The translations under genes were made by a program, and so were the position numbers. From Streptomyces naganishii JCM 4654 (lineage in GTDB: Bacteria; Actinomycetota; Actinomycetes; Streptomycetales; Streptomycetaceae), in contig NZ_BMVF01000004.1 of assembly GCF_014650575.1 (NCBI RefSeq), positions 62,001 to 126,000 on the forward strand: a DNA stretch of 64,000 bases. Reading direction: 5' to 3'. Positions 8,789-17,271 of the stretch are shown here, piece after piece (the first letter of the stretch is position 1; each line of letters opens with the position of its first letter). The notes under the pieces were generated by a model. The model had not been told where the DNA came from. It did not search any database and was given only the letters and a program-made list of their open reading frames with translations.

Positions 8789-9682
8789 ATGAGCACACCC
8801 AGGATGACCGTGGCGGTTCTCGGCCCGGGCGGCGTCGGCGGCCTGGTCGGCGCGCTGCTCGCCCGTGCCGGACACCGCGTCGTCTGCGTGGCGGGGGAAC
8901 AGACCGTCGCCGTGCTGCGCCAGGACGGGCTGCGTGTCGACAGCGATCGTTACGGGCAGTTCACCGCGGCCGTGGAGGCCGGCACCGAGTTGCGAGAGCC
9001 GGTGGACGCCGTCTTCGTGACGGTCAAGCAGACCACGCTCACCGAGGCGCTCGACCGCATCCCCGCCGAGGAGCTCGGCACGGCGCTCGTGGTCCCGCTG
9101 CTCAACGGCCTCGACCATCTCACCGTGCTCCGCGAGCGCTTCCCCTCCGCCCGGGTCGTCGCGGGCACCATCCGCGTCGAGGCCACCCGCACGGCACCCG
9201 GCCGCATCAGCCACACCAGCCCCTTCGCCGACCTCGAACTCGCGGCTCCCGTCGATGACTTCGCGGAGCTGCTGCGACAGGCCGGTCTCGGCGTGACCGT
9301 ACGCGAGGACGAGAGCGCGATGCTCTGGGACAAGCTGGCCTTCCTCGCCCCGTTCGCCCTGCTGACCACCCGCCACCAGGCCGACGTCGGCGCCGTACGC
9401 GATCGGTACCGGCCCGAACTGCTCACCGTCCTCGACGAGATCGCGGCCGTGGCCCGCGCCGTCGGCGCGCAGGTGACCGCCGAGGGGCTGCTCTCCTTCT
9501 TCGACCGCGTCCCCGAGACGATGAGGTCCTCGATGCAGCGCGACGCCGAGGCCGGCCGGCCGCTCGAACTCGACGCCATCGGCGGAGCCGTCCTGCGCGC
9601 CGGAGCCGCCCACGGCATCGCCGTCCCGGCCACCGCCCGGCTGGTCACCGAGGTGGCACAGTCCGCACAGCGAGCGGCCTGA
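8789..9682 (+). CDS. Ketopantoate reductase family protein (PanE/ApbA)
   Basis: A 297-residue NADPH-dependent 2-dehydropantoate 2-reductase family protein. The N-terminal Rossmann domain carries GPGGVGG near residue 12, followed by VTVKQT with the catalytic-type Lys and PLLNGLDH; the all-helical C-terminal domain is complete. The ATG at 8789 follows an AGGAG site. The stop overlaps the next ATG (TGATG at 9680), so it is co-translated with the VOC-domain gene. Actinobacteria carry several PanE paralogues, so a role in coenzyme A synthesis is possible but not certain; pairing with a LysR gene suggests a catabolic or specialised reductase. Confidence 0.87.
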   Translation: MSTPRMTVAVLGPGGVGGLVGALLARAGHRVVCVAGEQTVAVLRQDGLRVDSDRYGQFTAAVEAGTELREPVDAVFVTVKQTTLTEALDRIPAEELGTALVVPLLNGLDHLTVLRERFPSARVVAGTIRVEATRTAPGRISHTSPFADLELAAPVDDFAELLRQAGLGVTVREDESAMLWDKLAFLAPFALLTTRHQADVGAVRDRYRPELLTVLDEIAAVARAVGAQVTAEGLLSFFDRVPETMRSSMQRDAEAGRPLELDAIGGAVLRAGAAHGIAVPATARLVTEVAQSAQRAA

Positions 9683-10632
9683 TGGGACGGCTCACCCCGG
9701 CGCGGTGGGCCCGGGCAGAGGAGTTCCTGTCCGCCCGCGGCGCCGCCCGGACGGCCCATCCGGGCGGAACGCTCCTGGAACACCTGCGACGCGTCGCCCG
9801 CCTGCTCTCCGCCTGGGGCGCCGACCCCGACGTCCAGCTCGCGGGGCTGTGCCACGCGGCCTACGGAACGGACGGATTCGACGAGCCGCTCCTGGGCACT
9901 ACCGAGCGCGCGGTGCTCGCCGGACTGATCGGCGATCGCGCGGAAGCCCTGGTGTACCTGTACGCGAGCTGCGACCGGGCGGCCGTGTATCCGCGCCTGG
10001 GCCACGGGCTTCCGGTGCTCTTCCAGGACCGCTTCACCGGCCGGGAACACACCGTGGCCGAGGCGGACGTGCGCGTCATCGTGGAGATCACGGCCGCCAA
10101 CGAGCTCGACGTGCTGGCCCACGACGTCGGGCTGGCCGAACGTCACGGCCCGGCGCTGTACCGCCTGTTCGCCCGCTCACGCGATCTGCTGTCCGCGCCC
10201 GCGTGGAACGCCTGTGCCGAGCAGCTGGGCCGGTACGCCCCCGAGCCGGGGATCGTGATCAGCGGCCTGGACCACCTGGTGCTGACCGTCACCGACGTAG
10301 AGCGGACCTCCGCCTTCTACCAGCGGGTCCTCGGCATGCGTCCCGTCACCTTCGGGGAGGGGCGCCGCGCGCTGGGCTTCGGCAGCAGCAAGATCAACCT
10401 CCACCGGGCAGGCGGCGAACTCCTCCCCCACGCCGCACGGCCCACCCCCGGCAGCGCCGACCTCTGTCTGGTCACCCGGACCCCGCAGGAACAGGTGCTG
10501 GCGCATCTGGCCGCCTGCGGGGTGCCAGTGGAGGAAGGCCCGGTACCGCGCACCGGCGCCCTCGGCCCGATGCTCAGCACCTACCTCCGCGATCCGGACG
10601 GCAACCTCATCGAAATCTCCACCTACACCTGA
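9682..10632 (+). CDS. Two-domain protein: HD-like N-terminal region fused to a VOC/glyoxalase domain
   Basis: A 316-residue fusion. Residues 1-185 form a helical domain with spaced His residues (HLRRVARLL, LCHAAYGTDGF, VLAHDVGLAERHG) that resembles HD-type or DUF6817-type proteins. Residues 195-316 form a vicinal-oxygen-chelate domain (SGLDHLVLTVTDVERTSAFY, then DPDGNLIEIS) of the glyoxalase/bleomycin-resistance superfamily, with metal-ligand-like His and Glu at its ends. It overlaps the reductase stop by one base, so the two are translationally coupled. The substrate is unknown; a coupled reductase and VOC enzyme could act on a small 2-oxo acid or lactone. Confidence 0.8.
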   Translation: MGRLTPARWARAEEFLSARGAARTAHPGGTLLEHLRRVARLLSAWGADPDVQLAGLCHAAYGTDGFDEPLLGTTERAVLAGLIGDRAEALVYLYASCDRAAVYPRLGHGLPVLFQDRFTGREHTVAEADVRVIVEITAANELDVLAHDVGLAERHGPALYRLFARSRDLLSAPAWNACAEQLGRYAPEPGIVISGLDHLVLTVTDVERTSAFYQRVLGMRPVTFGEGRRALGFGSSKINLHRAGGELLPHAARPTPGSADLCLVTRTPQEQVLAHLAACGVPVEEGPVPRTGALGPMLSTYLRDPDGNLIEISTYT

Positions 10633-10766
10633 CCACTGGGCGGCGAGGCCGCTTCCCTCGGGGGACGACGCGGTGCCGCGGATCGGCGGCGGGGCTCGGG
10701 CGCGCCTGTAGGTTGGGGGCGCCCGGCGGGACCCCGTCCGGCGTGAGGCCGGGGAGGGAGCGGGCT

Positions 10767-11744
10767 GTGGGTGTCTTGCTGTTGGCTCTGGGGGGAACGA
10801 TATCGGTGCCGGACGGCAAGCGGGCGGCGCGGTTGAGCGGGGCGGAGATCGCCGCGGCCGTGCCGGGACTGACGGAGACGGGGATCCCTCTGGACGTACG
10901 GGACGTGCGGGCCGTGCCGAGCGGGAGCCTCACCTTCGCGCAGGTCCTCGACGTCGTGGCCCTCGCCTCTCGGGCCGTGGCGGACGACGCGGACGGCGTC
11001 GTCGTCACCCAGGGCACCGACACGCTGGAGGAGACAGCCTTCCTGATCGACCTGGTGTGGCCGCACGATGCCCCGTTCGTGCTGACCGGCGCGATGCGGC
11101 AGCCGGCCATGGCCGGGGCGGACGGGCCCGCCAACGTGCTCGCCGCCGTGCGGGTGGCCGCGGCGCGGGAGGCACGCGGCGCGGGTGCGGTGGTGGTCCT
11201 CAACGACGAGGTGCACGCGGCGCGGTGGGTGCGCAAGACACACAGTACGAACCCGGCGGCCTTCGCCTCGCCGAGCACCGGCCCATTGGGGCATGTCGTC
11301 GAGGGCCGCGTACGGATGTTGCCGGCAGCGCCGCGGCACGCACCCCTGCCGGCGGGAGGGGACCCTGCGCGACTCGCAGCCGCCCGTGTGGCCCTGCACG
11401 TGGTCACCCTGGAGGACGACGGCGCACAGCTGGAGGGGCTCGAGGCCACGCACGCCGGTCTCGTGGTCGCCGGTTTCGGCGTCGGTCACGTACCGGGCGC
11501 GCTCGCTCCCCGGCTCGGCACCCTGGCCGAGCACATGCCGGTGGTGCTGACCTCGCGCACGGGCAGCGGTTCGGTGCTGCGGCACACCTATTACGCGCCC
11601 GGCTCGGAGGCGGACCTGCGCCGGCGCGGGCTGATCGACGGCGGCTTCCTCGACCCGTACAAGGCCCGGGTGCTGCTCAGACTGCTCCTGGCATCCGGAG
11701 CAGGACGCGACGACATCGCGGAAGCGTTTGCCGCGAGGGGCTGA
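10767..11744 (+). CDS. L-asparaginase (type I/II family)
   Basis: A 325-residue asparaginase/glutaminase that hydrolyses L-asparagine to aspartate and ammonia. Both catalytic Thr motifs are present: LALGGTIS near residue 10 and TQGTDTLEETAF, followed by the conserved GAMRQP and a Lys-containing RKTHSTNP segment. No signal peptide is visible, so the enzyme is probably cytoplasmic. The GTG at 10767 is chosen because GGAGGGAG lies 6 nt upstream. It is monocistronic, 134 bp after the VOC gene, with a hairpin downstream. Confidence 0.9.
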   Translation: MGVLLLALGGTISVPDGKRAARLSGAEIAAAVPGLTETGIPLDVRDVRAVPSGSLTFAQVLDVVALASRAVADDADGVVVTQGTDTLEETAFLIDLVWPHDAPFVLTGAMRQPAMAGADGPANVLAAVRVAAAREARGAGAVVVLNDEVHAARWVRKTHSTNPAAFASPSTGPLGHVVEGRVRMLPAAPRHAPLPAGGDPARLAAARVALHVVTLEDDGAQLEGLEATHAGLVVAGFGVGHVPGALAPRLGTLAEHMPVVLTSRTGSGSVLRHTYYAPGSEADLRRRGLIDGGFLDPYKARVLLRLLLASGAGRDDIAEAFAARG

Positions 11745-11760
11745 CCGGGCCCACGGCTGA

Positions 11761-11786
11761 CTCGGCCGCCCGCCGGTCCGGCCGAG
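11761..11786 (+). terminator. Hairpin after the asparaginase gene
   Basis: CTCGGCCG (11761-11768) and CGGCCGAG (11779-11786) form a perfect 8-bp stem with a 10-nt loop, 16 nt beyond the stop. The rest of the gap to 12058 holds no gene I can support. Confidence 0.6.
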
Positions 11787-12058
11787 CCCTCGCGCCGGAT
11801 CCGCCGACGCCCGCACCGGCGGGGACACGCCGGCACCGGAGTTCGATGCTCATCGTCGTGGCGGCTGTCGTCGGCCGGAGTCGGTGCCATACCGGCCCAG
11901 ATGCGGCCGTCAGCCGCTGTCAGCGAAGGAGACCTGCGACCGATTTTCGCCGCATCTCAAGTTCGAAACCCCAGGTCAGCGGCATGACGTCGTGGATCCC
12001 TTCCGGATCTGTGCCGACGGCCACAGCGAAGGGGGTGCGCGTGGGCTCATACTGAGTC

Positions 12059-12280
12059 ATGACAAAGTCCGCTGCGCCGAAGCGCCACTTGCCCACCAGC
12101 CCCTTCAAAGCCCCGGTCACACCGGCTCCCAAGCACTTCGCCGTGGGCGACCAGGTCACCCACGACGTGTACGGCCTCGGCCGGGTGATCGGCATCGAGG
12201 AGGGAGTCGCGGCGCTCGTGGACTTCGGCTCGACGCAGACGCGGATCCCGAGCCCGTACCCCAAGATGACCAAGCTGTAG
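12059..12280 (+). CDS. Small conserved protein with a Tudor/CarD-like beta-barrel segment
   Basis: A 73-residue basic protein. After a Lys/Pro-rich N-terminus, residues 27-60 (FAVGDQVTHDVYGLGRVI, then ALVDFGS) read like a small SH3/Tudor-type barrel related to the CarD/UvrD-C type of nucleic-acid or polymerase interaction domain. Short proteins of this kind are common in Streptomyces. Function is unknown; binding to RNA polymerase or DNA is a reasonable guess only. Confidence 0.75.
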   Translation: MTKSAAPKRHLPTSPFKAPVTPAPKHFAVGDQVTHDVYGLGRVIGIEEGVAALVDFGSTQTRIPSPYPKMTKL

Positions 12281-12433
12281 AACGGCTGCGTCCGTTCGCG
12301 GCACACCAGGACTCCTTCAGGGGCCTGGAACGAAAGAGAGCCTCTCATCGATCTGACGTCGCTTTTCTCCGCGCCGGAAGGGCAACCTCGTTGCTCCACC
12401 GCGGCATCGCCGCCTCCGGCGACCAACCCGTTC

Positions 12434-12475
12434 CAGGCACCTGACTTCGGGGAGCAGGCACCTGACTTCGGGGAG
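12434..12475. repeat. Perfect 21-bp tandem duplication in a gene-free gap
   Basis: Two abutting identical 21-bp units (12434-12454, 12455-12475) begin CAGGCACCTGACTTC. They lie in an open reading stretch (about 12325-12560) that encodes Gln-Ala-Pro-Asp-Phe-Gly-Glu twice but has no start codon or ribosome-binding site. The 12281-12609 gap therefore looks like a decayed gene end rather than functional coding sequence. Confidence 0.6.
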
Positions 12476-12609
12476 GGCGAGCCCCTGCCGCTCGAGGGCC
12501 CCCAGGAGTCCGGCTCGGGCAGGCGTGCGGCGCGGCCCATGGCAACTCGGCGCCACGCATAACGGTCGGTACTCGTCGCGGAGATCACCGAGCCGCTCAA
12601 GCAGACCTT

Positions 12610-13305
12610 TTGAGGTGGACGAGGTCCTCCCCCGGTCTCCAGGTGCACCGGGGGGCGGCGGCCGGGCCGGGCCCGGGAGCTCCAGGAGTTACGCCTGAAG
12701 GCGGCCGACTCGACGGCAGGCGCAGCGTGCGGTTCTTCAGCGACGAGCCGGTCCCGCGCGCCTGCGTCGACATCGCTGTCGCGGCGGCCAACACCGCTCC
12801 CTCCGGGGCCCACTTCCAGCCATGGAAGTTCGCCGTGATCGGCGACGCCGAGACCAAGCACCGCATCCGGGTCGCGGCCGAGGAGGAGGAACGGGTCAAC
12901 TACGAGGGCGGCCGCATCCCGCCCGAGTGGCGTGCCGCACTCGCGCGCCTGGAGACGAGTTCCGACAAGAGCTTCCTCGACGCCGTGCCGTGGATCGTCG
13001 TCGGCTTCGCCGAGAAGAGCACGGCGATGCCGGACGGTTCGCTGCGCAAGAACTACTACGTCAACGAGAGCGTGGGCATCGCGTGCGGCTTCTTCATCGC
13101 CGCCCTGCACGCGATGGGGCTCAGCACCCTGACGCACACCCCGAACCCGATGGGCTTCCTCACCGAGATCTGCGCACGGCCCGGCAACGAACGGCCCTAC
13201 ATCCTCTTCCCCGTCGGCTACGCCGCAGCCGACTGCGAGGTCCCGGACCTGGCCCGCAAGCCGCTGGCCGAAGCGATCGCCGAGAGCCCACGCCAAAGCG
13301 GCTGA
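12610..13305 (+). CDS. Nitroreductase-family FMN protein with an aberrant N-terminus
   Basis: From residue 37 on the protein is a good nitroreductase: RRSVRFFSDEPVP (FMN-contacting Arg/Ser), APSGAHFQPW, EEEERVNYEGGR, YYVNESVGIACG, THTPNPMGFL. Family members reduce nitro groups or quinones, or act in dehalogenation, using NAD(P)H. The first 36 residues are Gly/Pro/Arg-rich and unlike the family. The expected helix (R-A-R-E-L-Q-E-L) is instead readable one frame over at about 12668-12691, with a stop upstream in that frame. This suggests a frameshift near 12690-12710 or loss of the original start. ATG 12610 or GTG 12643 could still start a shortened protein. Confidence 0.65.
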   Translation: MRWTRSSPGLQVHRGAAAGPGPGAPGVTPEGGRLDGRRSVRFFSDEPVPRACVDIAVAAANTAPSGAHFQPWKFAVIGDAETKHRIRVAAEEEERVNYEGGRIPPEWRAALARLETSSDKSFLDAVPWIVVGFAEKSTAMPDGSLRKNYYVNESVGIACGFFIAALHAMGLSTLTHTPNPMGFLTEICARPGNERPYILFPVGYAAADCEVPDLARKPLAEAIAESPRQSG

Positions 13306-13554
13306 CCACTCGCCCGCCCGCACCGGCACGCCGTGGACGCGGGGCCTCGGGGATGAACCGCGTTTCGGGGAAACCCCCTGCAGGAGCGGACGGACGCTGC
13401 CCCGGGGGCGGTGTGCTGTCCGGTGCGGGCCTTTGACCACCGGCAACAGCTGGAACGTAGGGAGTGTCTTCCCCCTCCACAACGGCCACTACTCGGCGGT
13501 AATGTCACCGCCGCCGGAAGCACCGGACCGGCGGGCGAGTGCGAAGGGACCCTC

Positions 13555-14637
13555 ATGGCGACGGACATGCCTGCGGACACAGCGGCCACCGACGAGCGTT
13601 GGCAGCGCATGTGGAGCCACCGCGAGCAGCTGCTCAAGGTGGCCCGGCGGCGATCCATGAGTCAGGAGGACGCCGAGGACGCCGTTCACGAGGCGATGCT
13701 GCGAGCCGCGGAACGCCCGGACCTCGACGACGAGCGGCTCGGCGCCTGGCTGACGACGGTGACGATGCGGCTGTGTGTCGACCGGTACCGGCAGGTCCAC
13801 CGCGAGGCCGAGGTGGGCAGCCGCCCGACACTCGTGGCGCCGGGCCCGATACCCGTCGAGGAGGCGGTCTGCGACCGGGCCGAGGCGAAGTGGCTCGCCG
13901 TGCGCAGCGGAGAGCTGCCCGCCCGGCAGGCGGAGGCGCTGCGGCTGAGGTCCGAGGACCTGGACGTGAGTCAGGTCGCGATGCGGATGGGCCTCAGCTA
14001 CCGGACCGTCGAGTCGCTGCTCGCCCGGGCCCGGCGGACGCTGCGCGCCTCGCTGGCCGGAACCCTCGGGCTGGTGCTGTTCCTGATCGGGCGCGGGCGG
14101 CTGCGCGGGGGCGGCAACGCCCAGGCGGTCGCGGTCACCTCGACGGCGGCGACCCTGGTCGTGGCGGGGTTCGTGCTGCCGTACGCGCTCGACGAGGGCG
14201 GAAGCGGGAACAGTCCGGCGCCGCGGCCGGCCGTGTCCAGCGACGCGCGGGCCGTGGGCGGCGAGGCCGCGGGCCGGGAGCCGGCCCCCGGGTCGCCCGC
14301 CCCCTCGCCCTCGGCGCCCGGGGCCCGGGGCCGGACGCCCATGCCCACGCCGACGCCGACCCCCACTGGGGGAACGGCCTTGCCGCTGCGAGTGGCGGTG
14401 CCGTCCCTGCCCGTTGTGTCCGCGTCGCCGCTCCCGAAGCTGCCGGTGCCGAAGGTGGCCGGGGTGCCGAAGGTCGCGGCCCTGCCGACAGCGGTGCCGG
14501 GCCTGCCGGCCACCGTGCCGGACCTCCCTACGACGTCGGCCGCCTCGTCGAGACCGTCACTTCCCCCGGCCCCGGCAGTACCGGCCGTTCCGCTCTCCGC
14601 CCCCGCCCCGACGACGCCGTCGCCGAGGCTGCCGTAG
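13555..14637 (+). CDS. Membrane-anchored ECF-type sigma factor with Pro-rich C-terminal tail
   Basis: A 360-residue protein. Sigma region 2 lies at about 22-85 (QEDAEDAVHEAMLRAAE, WLTTVTMRLCVDRYR) and region 4 at about 118-165 (ELPARQAEALRLRSED, GLSYRTVESLLARARR). A single membrane helix follows at about 191-211, then a 150-residue Pro/Ala/Thr/Val-rich tail with repeated Pro-Lys-Val-Ala and Pro-Thr-Pro-Thr units that would lie outside the cell. This sigma/transmembrane fusion replaces the usual separate anti-sigma factor. The ATG at 13555 gives a normal region 2. It lies 109 bp upstream of the mce operon on the same strand and is a candidate regulator of it. Confidence 0.82.
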   Translation: MATDMPADTAATDERWQRMWSHREQLLKVARRRSMSQEDAEDAVHEAMLRAAERPDLDDERLGAWLTTVTMRLCVDRYRQVHREAEVGSRPTLVAPGPIPVEEAVCDRAEAKWLAVRSGELPARQAEALRLRSEDLDVSQVAMRMGLSYRTVESLLARARRTLRASLAGTLGLVLFLIGRGRLRGGGNAQAVAVTSTAATLVVAGFVLPYALDEGGSGNSPAPRPAVSSDARAVGGEAAGREPAPGSPAPSPSAPGARGRTPMPTPTPTPTGGTALPLRVAVPSLPVVSASPLPKLPVPKVAGVPKVAALPTAVPGLPATVPDLPTTSAASSRPSLPPAPAVPAVPLSAPAPTTPSPRLP

Positions 14638-14746
14638 CGACCCGTTCGCGCGTCCGTGAAAAAGTCGCCGTTCGCCGCGACGGACGCCCTTCCCCTCCCC
14701 GTAGAGCAGATGTCGGAGCTGCTCCACGGGCGAAGGATGGAACCGG

Positions 14747-15676
14747 ATGGGTGTCGAGATCTGTGTGGAAGGACTGACCAAGTCCTTCGGCCACCAGGTC
14801 ATCTGGCAGGACGTCTCGCTGACCCTGCCCGCCGGGGAGGTCTCGGTGATGCTCGGCCCTTCGGGGACGGGCAAGTCGGTGTTCCTCAAGACGCTCGTGG
14901 GGCTGCTGAAGCCGGAGCAGGGCTCGGTGAAGGTCGCGGGCCGGGACATCACCCGCCTGCGCGAGCGCGACCTGTACGAGGTGCGGAAGCTGTTCGGCGT
15001 GCTGTTCCAGGACGGCGCGCTCTTCGGCTCGATGAGCCTTTACGACAACATCGCCTTCCCGCTGCGCGAGCACACCCGCAAGTCCGAGAGCGAGATCAGG
15101 CGGATCGTCCTCGAGAAGATGGACATGGTCGGGCTGATCGGCGCCGAGGGGAAGCTGCCCGGCGAGATCTCCGGCGGCATGCGCAAGCGGGCCGGGCTCG
15201 CCCGTGCCCTGGTCCTCGACCCGGAGATCATCCTGTTCGACGAACCGGACTCGGGCCTGGACCCGGTCCGCGTGGCCTACCTGAACCAGCTCATCGTCGA
15301 CCTCAACGCACAGATCGACGCGACCTTCCTGATCGTCACCCATGACATCGCCTCCGCCCGCCAGGTCCCGGACAACATCGGGCTGCTGTTCCGGCGCGAG
15401 CTGGTGATGTTCGGGCCCCGTGAGGAGCTGCTGGCCAGTGACGAGCCCGTGGTGCGGCAGTTCCTGAACGGCCGGATGCAGGGGCCGATCGGCATGGCGG
15501 AGGAGAAGGACGCGGCCCAGGTCGAGCAGGAGCTGGCCCAGATCGACGAGGGAGGCCCGGCCGGTGCGCCGGCGCCCCGCCTGCTGCCCAGCCCCGGCAT
15601 CACCCGCCCGCCCCGCTGGGAGGCGATCGCGAGACGCGAGGCAGAACTGCACGGGACGGGGGTGAGCGGCGCATGA
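14747..15676 (+). CDS. mkl: Mce-associated ABC transporter ATPase (Mkl/MlaF type)
   Basis: A 309-residue ATPase that powers the Mce lipid importer. Walker A GPSGTGKS (about 38-45), signature ISGGMRKR and Walker B IILFDEPDSG are intact, followed by the THD switch. The C-terminal extension of about 60 residues is typical of the Mkl/MlaF subgroup. The ATG at 14747 follows GAAGGA by 9 nt. Its stop overlaps the first permease start by 4 nt (ATGA at 15673). It is the first gene of an 11-gene operon. Confidence 0.93.
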   Translation: MGVEICVEGLTKSFGHQVIWQDVSLTLPAGEVSVMLGPSGTGKSVFLKTLVGLLKPEQGSVKVAGRDITRLRERDLYEVRKLFGVLFQDGALFGSMSLYDNIAFPLREHTRKSESEIRRIVLEKMDMVGLIGAEGKLPGEISGGMRKRAGLARALVLDPEIILFDEPDSGLDPVRVAYLNQLIVDLNAQIDATFLIVTHDIASARQVPDNIGLLFRRELVMFGPREELLASDEPVVRQFLNGRMQGPIGMAEEKDAAQVEQELAQIDEGGPAGAPAPRLLPSPGITRPPRWEAIARREAELHGTGVSGA

Positions 15677-16443
15677 GGCTCTCCCCGACAGGTGTGCTGC
15701 GGCACTCGGGCAGCCTCTTCACGATGGCGCTGGACGTCGTCCGGTCCCTGCCCCGCAGGCCCTTCCAGGCGAGGGAGTTCATCCAGCAGGCGTGGTTCGT
15801 CGCGAGCGTCACGATCCTGCCGACGGCCCTGGTCTCGATCCCCTTCGGGGCGGTCATCGCGTTGCAGATCGGCAGCCTCACCCGGCAGTTGGGCGCGCAG
15901 TCGTTCTCGGGTGCCGCGTCCGTGCTCGCCGTGCTGCGGGAGGCATCGCCGATCGTCACCGCGCTGCTGATCGCGGGCGCGGGGGGCACGGCGATCTGCG
16001 CGGACCTCGGGGCGCGCAAGATCCGCGACGAGATCGACGCGATGCAGGTGCTCGGCATCGACCCGGTCCACCGGCTCGTCGTTCCGCGGGTGCTGGCGTC
16101 GATGGTGGTGGCCGTGCTGCTCAACGGCCTCGTGTCGGTGGTCGGTGTCGCGGGCGGCTACTTCTTCAACGTCGTGCTCCAGCACGGGACTCCGGGTGCC
16201 TACCTGGCGTCCTTCACCACCCTCGCCCAGTTGTCGGACCTGTGGGCCGCGGAGATCAAGGCGCTGGTGTTCGGCGCCATCGCGGCGATCGTCGCCTCGT
16301 ACAAGGGGCTGACGGCGCAGGGCGGTCCGAAGGGCGTGGGCGATGCCGTCAACCAGTCGGTGGTGATCACCTTCATGTTGCTGTTCGTGACGAACTTCGT
16401 GATGACTGCCGTGTACTTCCAGGTCGTCCCGCAGAGGGGTTAG
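15673..16443 (+). CDS. yrbEA: YrbE/MlaE-family permease, first subunit
   Basis: A 256-residue integral membrane protein with five or six helices and the conserved MlaE features (GAQSFSGAAS, REASPIVTALLIAGAGGTAICADLGA, and a Glu-Ile-Asp-Ala motif after the second conserved helix). It forms the permease of the Mce transporter with the next gene product. Overlap of 4 nt with the ATPase gene upstream; 3 nt separate it from the second permease gene. Confidence 0.92.
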   Translation: MRLSPTGVLRHSGSLFTMALDVVRSLPRRPFQAREFIQQAWFVASVTILPTALVSIPFGAVIALQIGSLTRQLGAQSFSGAASVLAVLREASPIVTALLIAGAGGTAICADLGARKIRDEIDAMQVLGIDPVHRLVVPRVLASMVVAVLLNGLVSVVGVAGGYFFNVVLQHGTPGAYLASFTTLAQLSDLWAAEIKALVFGAIAAIVASYKGLTAQGGPKGVGDAVNQSVVITFMLLFVTNFVMTAVYFQVVPQRG

Positions 16444-16446
16444 CCG

Positions 16447-17271
16447 ATGAGACCACGAGAACTCCTCGATCGCCCCTTGCGCTCGCTCGAAGAGCTGGGC
16501 TCCCAGCTGTTCTTCTACGGGCGCTCTTCGGCCTGGACGGGCCGCACCCTGCGCCGCTACAAGAAGGAGATCCTCCGGCTGCTCGCCGAGGTGAGTTTCG
16601 GACGCGGCGCGCTCGCTGTCGTCGGCGGCACGGTCGGCGTGATCGCGTTCCTGTCCTTCTTCACCGGCACCGAGGTCGGCCTCCAGGGCTACGCGGCCCT
16701 CAACCAGCTCGGCACCTCCAACTTCGTCGCCTTCCTGTCGGCGTACTTCAACACCCGGGAGATCGCCCCGCTGGTGGCCGGACTGGCCCTGTCCGCGACG
16801 GTCGGCGCCGGTTTCACCGCGCAGCTCGGTGCCATGCGCATCAGCGAGGAGACGGACGCGCTGGAGGTGATGGGCGTCCCGTCGCTGCCGTTCCTGGTGA
16901 CGACGCGGATGATCGCCGGCTTCGTCGCGGTGATCCCGCTGTACGTGATCGGGCTGCTGTCGTCGTACCTGGCCTCCCGCACCATCACGACCAGCTATTA
17001 CGGGCAGTCCACCGGCACGTACGACCACTACTTCCACCAGTACCTGCCGCCCGTCGACGTGTTGTGGTCCTTCGGCAAGGTGATCGTCTTCGCCCTGCTG
17101 ATCATCCTGGTGCACTGCTACCACGGCTACCACGCCAGTGGCGGCCCGGCCGGTGTCGGTGTCGCGGTGGGCCGGGCGGTGCGGACCTCGATCGTCGCCG
17201 TCAACGTCCTGGACTTCTTCCTGAGTTTGGCGATCTGGGGCGCCAACACGACGGTGCGGATAGCGGGGTGA
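16447..17271 (+). CDS. yrbEB: YrbE/MlaE-family permease, second subunit
   Basis: A 274-residue paralogue of the preceding permease. The N-terminal cytoplasmic helix (RRYKKEILRLLAEVSFGRG) and the conserved REIAPLVAGLALSATVGAG and EETDALEVMGV segments are clear. It completes the heterodimeric permease. The ATG at 16447 follows the previous stop by 3 nt, and its own stop overlaps the mceA GTG by 4 nt. Confidence 0.92.
   Translation: MRPRELLDRPLRSLEELGSQLFFYGRSSAWTGRTLRRYKKEILRLLAEVSFGRGALAVVGGTVGVIAFLSFFTGTEVGLQGYAALNQLGTSNFVAFLSAYFNTREIAPLVAGLALSATVGAGFTAQLGAMRISEETDALEVMGVPSLPFLVTTRMIAGFVAVIPLYVIGLLSSYLASRTITTSYYGQSTGTYDHYFHQYLPPVDVLWSFGKVIVFALLIILVHCYHGYHASGGPAGVGVAVGRAVRTSIVAVNVLDFFLSLAIWGANTTVRIAG

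Noticed and set aside
11920..12060. 46-codon minus-strand frame starting at 12060 with a protein-like sequence
   Set aside because: It overlaps the start of the rightward gene at 12059, has weak third-position GC bias (about 70 percent) and no recognisable family or ribosome-binding site.
15792..17267. Upstream extension of the mceA frame through the permease genes
   Set aside because: It is an accidental open frame on top of two conserved YrbE genes; the overlap start at 17268 explains mceA.
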